From the NCBI GenBank assembly GCA_943370215.1, contig CALRQC020000028.1, forward strand, positions 1 through 64,000: 64,000 nucleotides of DNA, read 5' to 3'. Positions 59,473 to 64,000 of this stretch are shown here, piece by piece. Source of the DNA: Niveispirillum sp943370215. GTDB lineage: Bacteria > Pseudomonadota > Alphaproteobacteria > Azospirillales > Azospirillaceae. The notes under the pieces were generated by a model that worked only from the letters and a program-made list of their open reading frames with translations, ran no database searches and was not told the origin of the DNA. The position numbers were made by a program, and so were the translations under genes. Positions within the stretch are counted from its first letter, which is position 1. Each line of letters starts with the position of its first letter.

Positions 59473-61287
59473 TCAGCCGACCGGACGCAGCAGAGTGGCC
59501 ATGGCTTCCACCGCGATGCGGCGGGCCTGATCCTTCAAGCCGGCACGGTTGAGATTGGCGACAATCTCGGCAATATCCGTCGCCGCCGCACCCGCCACCC
59601 CCTCCGGCCCCAGCAGCGCCACCGCATCCAGCCAAGCCGCCGCCTTGGATTTGCCGCCCACCGGGCTGCCATCGGCAAAGGGGGGCTGCGGATCGGGCGT
59701 GCGTTCCAGGGCCGACAGGATCAACAGCACCTGATCGGCCTGATCACGCGCAGCATTGCCGCCCAGATCGCGCAGCCAGCGGGTCTTGTCGATCTCCACC
59801 TCCCGCACCAGCCCATAGGCGGCGGCCAGCGGCCAGAGCCGGGCAAAGGCCCCTTCATCCTTGTTGGCGTTGTAATCATCGCGGGCCAGGGTGATCCAGG
59901 GGGCCGCCGCCTTGGGATCATCCTGCAGCAGGGCCAGCCGGGCCACCAGCGGGGCCACCACGGCAAACCCCACCGTCAGGCGGAAATCCGCCGTCTGTTC
60001 CAGCAGCAGCCGGCCATAGGTGCCGGCCTGCTGGCTGGTGCTGGCGGCCACCATGCCGGCCTTGAACAGGCCGGCCTTGGCGGCGGGGGTCGGTTCGGCG
60101 CGCAGCGCCTTCACCAGTTGGGCGCGGAACAAGGGGGTGGCCTTGCGGGCCGCCGCTGCCGTCATGGCCTTGGCATCACCGCCTTCCACCTGTTCATAAA
60201 AGGCGGCCAGGGCCGCGGCCTCTATGCCGCCCAGCAGGGCAGCGCGTTCGGCAAAGCCCACCCGCTGCACGAGCGGGATTTGCTCGGCCCGCGCCAGGGC
60301 CGCCAGGGGACCGACAGCGCCCACCTTCAGATCCGGCGGGGGCAGGCGGCCGGATGCCAGCATCAGCGCCAGTTGCACCGGCGTGGGGTCCGTCACCCCC
60401 TTCACCGGGGTCTTCTGGGCGGCGGCGGCAGCCTCCGCCAGACGGAAGAAGATATCGTCCTTGTCGCCCTGTTCGCGCAGGATATCGGTGCCCAGCAGGG
60501 CCATATCGGTATTGCCGGCCGCGATCTGGCAGACCATCTGCCATTTCTGCCAGGAGGTATGGTTGAACCGGCCGAGCAATTCGCCGACACGGGTGCAGGC
60601 CCGGTCGCGGTCGCCGGCCAGCCAGGTCAGTTCCGCCCAGGCCGTGGCCGTCGCCTCGTCCTTCAACGGTTCGTTGGTCATGTCCAGCAGGGCATCGGCC
60701 CCGGCCAGATCGCCAATGCGGGTCAAGGCCTCCACCCGCAGGGCGGCCAGGCTGCGCGCCGCCGGTTCCCCAGCGGGCAGGTCCGCCACGCTTAACAGCA
60801 GCCGGCGGGTGCCGTCGCGCAGGGCGGGGGAGGACAGGCCGGCCGGGATGCCGGCCAGCAGCGCTTCGGCCTCCACGCGGGAGGTGCCGGCCCAGAGATC
60901 GGCGGGGAAGCCGCCCTCATTGGCGCGCAGCGTGCCCACCCCATCGGGATCGGGGGCCTTCAACTCCTCCACCATCATGCCGCTGGGGGCGCGGGGGCTG
61001 GGGGCATTGGCAGCCGCATCGCCGCCCGCCCCGTCAGCCGGGGGAGTGTCCAGCGGCAGGGCGCTGCGCCCGACCCCATCGGTGACAGGGGCCGCCAGCG
61101 GATCGGGCGCGGGGGTGCCCGGTGCCGGAGAGGTTGCCGGCGACGGATCAGCCGGCCGGGCCTGAGGGAACAGGGGCACAGGCGCCCCCGATTGCGCCAG
61201 GGCAGGGCCGGCCAGCAGGCCCAGCGCCACCCCGGCCAGCAGCAGCGCCCGCACCGGCGCCCTGCGGCGATCAGCCGAACCGGTCAT
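59473..61287 (-). CDS. Large exported helical protein of unknown function
   Basis: 604 residues. Signal peptide (RALLLAGVALGLLAGPALA, cleaved about residue 31), a Pro-rich linker about 35-100, then a long series of Ala/Leu-rich helix pairs that look like TPR or similar solenoid repeats. No enzyme motif seen. In operon with a 45-residue membrane protein upstream (17-bp overlap) and xerD downstream. Probably periplasmic; partner unknown. Confidence 0.82.
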   Translation of the reverse strand: MTGSADRRRAPVRALLLAGVALGLLAGPALAQSGAPVPLFPQARPADPSPATSPAPGTPAPDPLAAPVTDGVGRSALPLDTPPADGAGGDAAANAPSPRAPSGMMVEELKAPDPDGVGTLRANEGGFPADLWAGTSRVEAEALLAGIPAGLSSPALRDGTRRLLLSVADLPAGEPAARSLAALRVEALTRIGDLAGADALLDMTNEPLKDEATATAWAELTWLAGDRDRACTRVGELLGRFNHTSWQKWQMVCQIAAGNTDMALLGTDILREQGDKDDIFFRLAEAAAAAQKTPVKGVTDPTPVQLALMLASGRLPPPDLKVGAVGPLAALARAEQIPLVQRVGFAERAALLGGIEAAALAAFYEQVEGGDAKAMTAAAARKATPLFRAQLVKALRAEPTPAAKAGLFKAGMVAASTSQQAGTYGRLLLEQTADFRLTVGFAVVAPLVARLALLQDDPKAAAPWITLARDDYNANKDEGAFARLWPLAAAYGLVREVEIDKTRWLRDLGGNAARDQADQVLLILSALERTPDPQPPFADGSPVGGKSKAAAWLDAVALLGPEGVAGAAATDIAEIVANLNRAGLKDQARRIAVEAMATLLRPVG

Positions 61288-61408
61288 TCGGTATCACCCG
61301 TTCCACCGGTTGCGAGGGTGCCGGCATGTCCCAGGTGGCCAGGAAGGCGAAACCACCCACCCCCGTAACCAGGATCAGCAACAGCAGGATCGACAACAGC
61401 TTGCTCAT
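61271..61408 (-). CDS. 45-residue membrane protein at the head of the xerD operon
   Basis: MSKLLSILLLLILVTGVGGF forms one hydrophobic helix, followed by a short polar tail (PSQPVERVIPNDRFG). The stop lies 17 bases inside the next gene, indicating coupled translation. Such short anchors are common before the large exported protein in this arrangement. No family name known to me. Confidence 0.7.
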   Translation of the reverse strand: MSKLLSILLLLILVTGVGGFAFLATWDMPAPSQPVERVIPNDRFG

Positions 61409-61667
61409 GAACAACCGGTTCCAGGCGCGCCACGGAAAAGGAACGATCCTGCCCCCGGCGCGTCGTAACGGGGGCCGATCGGGCCGGTTGCCGGGCCCCC
61501 GCCACAGGGGCGGGGCCGGCCCCCCGGCCTTGGGGGATGCGGATGGCGGTCGGCCCATGCTATGGAAACCGCCGACACCGGCCAAGCCAACCCCGCCACC
61601 ATACCGCCCGGTGCCGGGGCTGGCAACGCTGCCACATTCCGGCCGCCTTCATTGGATCAGAAAGCCC

Positions 61668-62264
61668 ATGTCCGCCAAAAGCTCCGGCCCCGCCATTCCC
61701 AAGACCATCGTGCTGATCGGCCTGATGGGGGCCGGCAAGACCAGCATCGGCAAGCGGCTGGCCGCCCGGCTGGGCCTGCCCTTCGTGGATGCCGATCATG
61801 AGATCGAACGGGCTGCCGGCTGCACCATACAAGAGATTTTCGACCGGTTCGGGGAGGCGGGGTTCCGCGATGGGGAACGCCGTGTCATTGCCCGGCTGCT
61901 GGAACAGCCGCCGGTGCAGGTGCTGTCCACCGGCGGCGGTGCCTTCATGGATGCGCAGACCCGTGCCATGATCCGCGACCATGGGCTGTCGGTCTGGCTG
62001 CGCGCCGACCTGGACCTGCTGGTCCAGCGCACGGCCCGGCGCGACCATCGGCCGCTGCTGCGCCAAGGCGAACCACGGGAGGTTCTGGGCCGGCTGATGG
62101 AAATCCGCTACCCCGTCTATGCCGAGGCCGACCTGACCGTGGATAGCGACGACAGCCCGCCCGACCAGACCACCGAACGGGTGCTGGCCGCCTTGCGCAC
62201 CCATCTGGCGCTGGGGGACGGGGTTGCAGCCGATGGGGTTCCCATCACCGCCCCGGATGCCTAA
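61668..62264 (+). CDS. aroK: Shikimate kinase
   Basis: 198 residues from ATG 61668. Phosphorylates shikimate in aromatic amino acid synthesis. Walker A GLMGAGKTSIGKRLA, shikimate-binding DADHEIE, GEAGFRDGERR and the GGGAF motif. Much longer in-frame starts upstream run through the divergent gene region and are rejected. Leads an operon with aroB. Confidence 0.96.
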   Translation: MSAKSSGPAIPKTIVLIGLMGAGKTSIGKRLAARLGLPFVDADHEIERAAGCTIQEIFDRFGEAGFRDGERRVIARLLEQPPVQVLSTGGGAFMDAQTRAMIRDHGLSVWLRADLDLLVQRTARRDHRPLLRQGEPREVLGRLMEIRYPVYAEADLTVDSDDSPPDQTTERVLAALRTHLALGDGVAADGVPITAPDA

Positions 62265-62313
62265 TCTCACTCTATAAGAATATTACACTCCCCTGCCCGG
62301 AAAGTGCCCTTCC

Positions 62314-63444
62314 ATGTCGCACCCCAGCACCAACCGCTGCATCGTTCCCGTCGCCCTGGATGACCGCGCCTATGACATCCATATCGGTGCCGGCCTGCTG
62401 GCCGATGCCGGCGCGCTGATCCAGGCGGTGGTGCCAGGCCGGCCGCTGGTGGTGCTGACCGACAGCCATGTGGCCGAACGCCATCTGGCGCCGCTGCAGG
62501 CCTCCCTTGTCGCCAGCGGCGCCCGGGTGCTGGAACCGGTGGTGGTGCCGGCGGGCGAGGCGTCGAAGGAAATGTCCCGTCTGGGTGAGGTGATGGACGC
62601 GCTGCTGTCGCGCGGCATTGAACGCAAGACGGTGCTGGTGGCGCTGGGCGGCGGCGTGGTGGGCGACCTGGGCGGTTTTGCCGCCGCCATCGCGCTGCGC
62701 GGGCTGGATTTCATCCAGGTGCCGACCACCCTGCTGAGCCAGGTGGACAGCTCCGTCGGGGGCAAAACCGGCATCAACAGCCGCCATGGCAAGAATCTGA
62801 TCGGCGCCTTCCACCAGCCGCGTCTGGTGCTGGCCGATACCGATACGCTGGCCACCCTGCCGAAACGCGAAGTGCTGGCCGGCTATGCGGAAGTGGTGAA
62901 ATACGGGCTGATCGACAATCCCGGCTTCTTCCAATGGCTGGAAGAACAGGGCCAGGCCATCGTTGATGGTGATCCCGCCCTGCTGGCAGAGGCCATCCGT
63001 GTTTCCTGTCTGGCCAAGGCCGCCATCGTGGCGCAGGACGAAAAGGAATCGGGCCTGCGCGAGTTGCTGAACCTGGGCCACACGTTTGGCCATGCGCTGG
63101 AGGCAGAGGCCGGTTATGGCGATGCCCTGCTGCATGGCGAAGCGGTCGCCATCGGCATGGTGATGGCGTTTGACCTGTCGGTACGCATGGGTCTGTGCCC
63201 GGCCGAGGATGCCGCCCGCGCCCGCGCCCATCTGGCCGCCGTCGGCCTGCCGGTGACGGCGGCGCATCTGGGCGGTGGCACCTGGACGGCGGAAAAGCTG
63301 CTGGCCCATACGGCCAAGGACAAAAAGGTGAAGGATGGCCGCGTCACCTTCATCCTGGCGCGCGGTATCGGCAAGGCGTTCCGCTGCGCCGAGGTGGCGC
63401 TGGATGATGTGAAGGCGGTCTTCGCCGCCTCCCTGGCCGGGTGA
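62314..63444 (+). CDS. aroB: 3-dehydroquinate synthase
   Basis: 376 residues. NAD- and zinc-dependent enzyme, second step of the shikimate pathway. Seen: VALGGGVVGDLGGFAA (NAD binding), QVDSSVGGKTGIN and the zinc ligands in LGHTFGHALE and HGEAVAIGM. Follows aroK by 49 bp, the usual aroKB pairing. Confidence 0.98.
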   Translation: MSHPSTNRCIVPVALDDRAYDIHIGAGLLADAGALIQAVVPGRPLVVLTDSHVAERHLAPLQASLVASGARVLEPVVVPAGEASKEMSRLGEVMDALLSRGIERKTVLVALGGGVVGDLGGFAAAIALRGLDFIQVPTTLLSQVDSSVGGKTGINSRHGKNLIGAFHQPRLVLADTDTLATLPKREVLAGYAEVVKYGLIDNPGFFQWLEEQGQAIVDGDPALLAEAIRVSCLAKAAIVAQDEKESGLRELLNLGHTFGHALEAEAGYGDALLHGEAVAIGMVMAFDLSVRMGLCPAEDAARARAHLAAVGLPVTAAHLGGGTWTAEKLLAHTAKDKKVKDGRVTFILARGIGKAFRCAEVALDDVKAVFAASLAG

Positions 63445-63451
63445 GGATGAC

Positions 63452-64000
63452 ATGGCCGCTGCTCCCTTTTCCATCCCCCGCCTGATTGGCCATCGTGGGG
63501 CCGCCCGTCATGCCCCGGAAAACACGCTCTCCGGGATGCGCACCGCCGCGCTGCAGGGGGCGCTGTGGGTGGAACTGGATGTGAAGCTGACGGCGGACGG
63601 CGTGCCCGTGCTGCTGCATGATGATGATCTGGACCGCACCACCAACGGCCATGGCCCGGCGGCGCAAGTCGATTTTGTCGAGATGCGCAAGCTGGATGCC
63701 GGTTCCTGGTTCAGCCCCGAATTTCGCGGCGAAAAGGTGCCGACCCTGGCAGAGGCGATCCAGGCGGCCAGCCTGCTGGATCTGGGCCTGAACCTGGAAA
63801 TCAAGCCCTGCCCCGGCCGCGATGAGCAGACGGCAGGCGTTGCCCTGTCGCTGGCGCTGGGCCTGTGGCCGGCCGACCGGCCGCCGCCGCTGATCAGCAG
63901 CTTTTCCGTGGAAGCGCTGGCAATGGCGAAAACCGTGGCCCCGCACTGGCCGCGCGGTTACCTGATGGATGAGGTGCCGGCCGATTGGGCGGAAATCGCC
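63452..64000 (+). CDS. Glycerophosphodiester phosphodiesterase, cut by window end
   Basis: ATG 63452, 7 bp after the aroB stop; 183 codons are visible and the frame is open at the window edge. Starts IPRLIGHRGAARHAPENTL, with metal-binding LWVELDVKLTADG and HDDDLDRTTNG and EIKP typical of GDPD enzymes. No signal peptide. Second GDPD in the window; it shares the family fold but has a different sequence from the one at 49290. Confidence 0.92.
   Translation, partial: MAAAPFSIPRLIGHRGAARHAPENTLSGMRTAALQGALWVELDVKLTADGVPVLLHDDDLDRTTNGHGPAAQVDFVEMRKLDAGSWFSPEFRGEKVPTLAEAIQAASLLDLGLNLEIKPCPGRDEQTAGVALSLALGLWPADRPPPLISSFSVEALAMAKTVAPHWPRGYLMDEVPADWAEIA

Overview
The window is about 64 kb of GC-rich chromosome. 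Gene content suggests an alphaproteobacterium close to Rhodospirillales/Azospirillaceae: DUF4167 next to prmC, an Alphaproteobacteria-type Fur, a bactofilin, separate hisE, HslV with a short propeptide, and an ECF sigma operon. This placement is inferred from protein families and base composition, not from a database search. No rRNA, tRNA, CRISPR array, prophage or transposase was seen; the content is mostly core metabolism and housekeeping.

Layout. 1-5.4 kb: the 3' part of a MeaB-type GTPase gene, then a histidine operon (hisB, hisH, a GNAT acetyltransferase, hisA, hisF, hisE) and a HIT-family gene. 5.4-16 kb: a chemoreceptor, DUF4167 protein, prmC, Suv3-like helicase, an exported protein, a bactofilin, an EI24/CysZ-like membrane protein and a PfkB sugar/adenosine kinase. 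16-25 kb: FIST-domain protein, TesA-like esterase divergent from a YbbA/YbbP-type ABC system, PilZ protein, AidB-like acyl-CoA dehydrogenase and fur. 25-29 kb: dnaK-dnaJ behind a candidate RpoH promoter. 29-32.6 kb: a four-gene envelope cluster (DUF350 membrane protein, PspA/IM30, DUF1190 lipoprotein-like protein, glutathionylspermidine-synthase-like ATP-grasp enzyme). 32.7-38.5 kb: serine hydrolase, hslVU, small membrane proteins, truncated haemoglobin, fliN. 38.6-46.9 kb: small exported protein, S1 peptidase, RodZ-like protein, ispG, murein endopeptidase, DUF885 metallopeptidase, phhA. 47-58 kb: porin, small membrane proteins, two-component kinase, argG, NAT, VOC protein, flavin oxidoreductase, ECF sigma/anti-sigma/periplasmic sensor operon. 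58-64 kb: xerD operon on the minus strand, then aroK-aroB and a glycerophosphodiesterase gene running off the end.

The most striking unexplained structure is a family of about 146-bp intergenic elements. It has four near-complete copies, two copies lacking one end and several remnants. Each full copy is a chain of five consecutive hairpins with conserved linkers. Stem sequences differ between copies but pairing is kept, including changes on both arms. The pattern points to selection for, or a mechanism maintaining, a multi-stem structure in RNA or single-stranded DNA.

Start codons were moved from the longest possible reading frame to an internal start wherever a Shine-Dalgarno sequence, operon overlap or family length supported it; these choices are stated per gene. 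Many intergenic hairpins look like intrinsic terminators and are listed.
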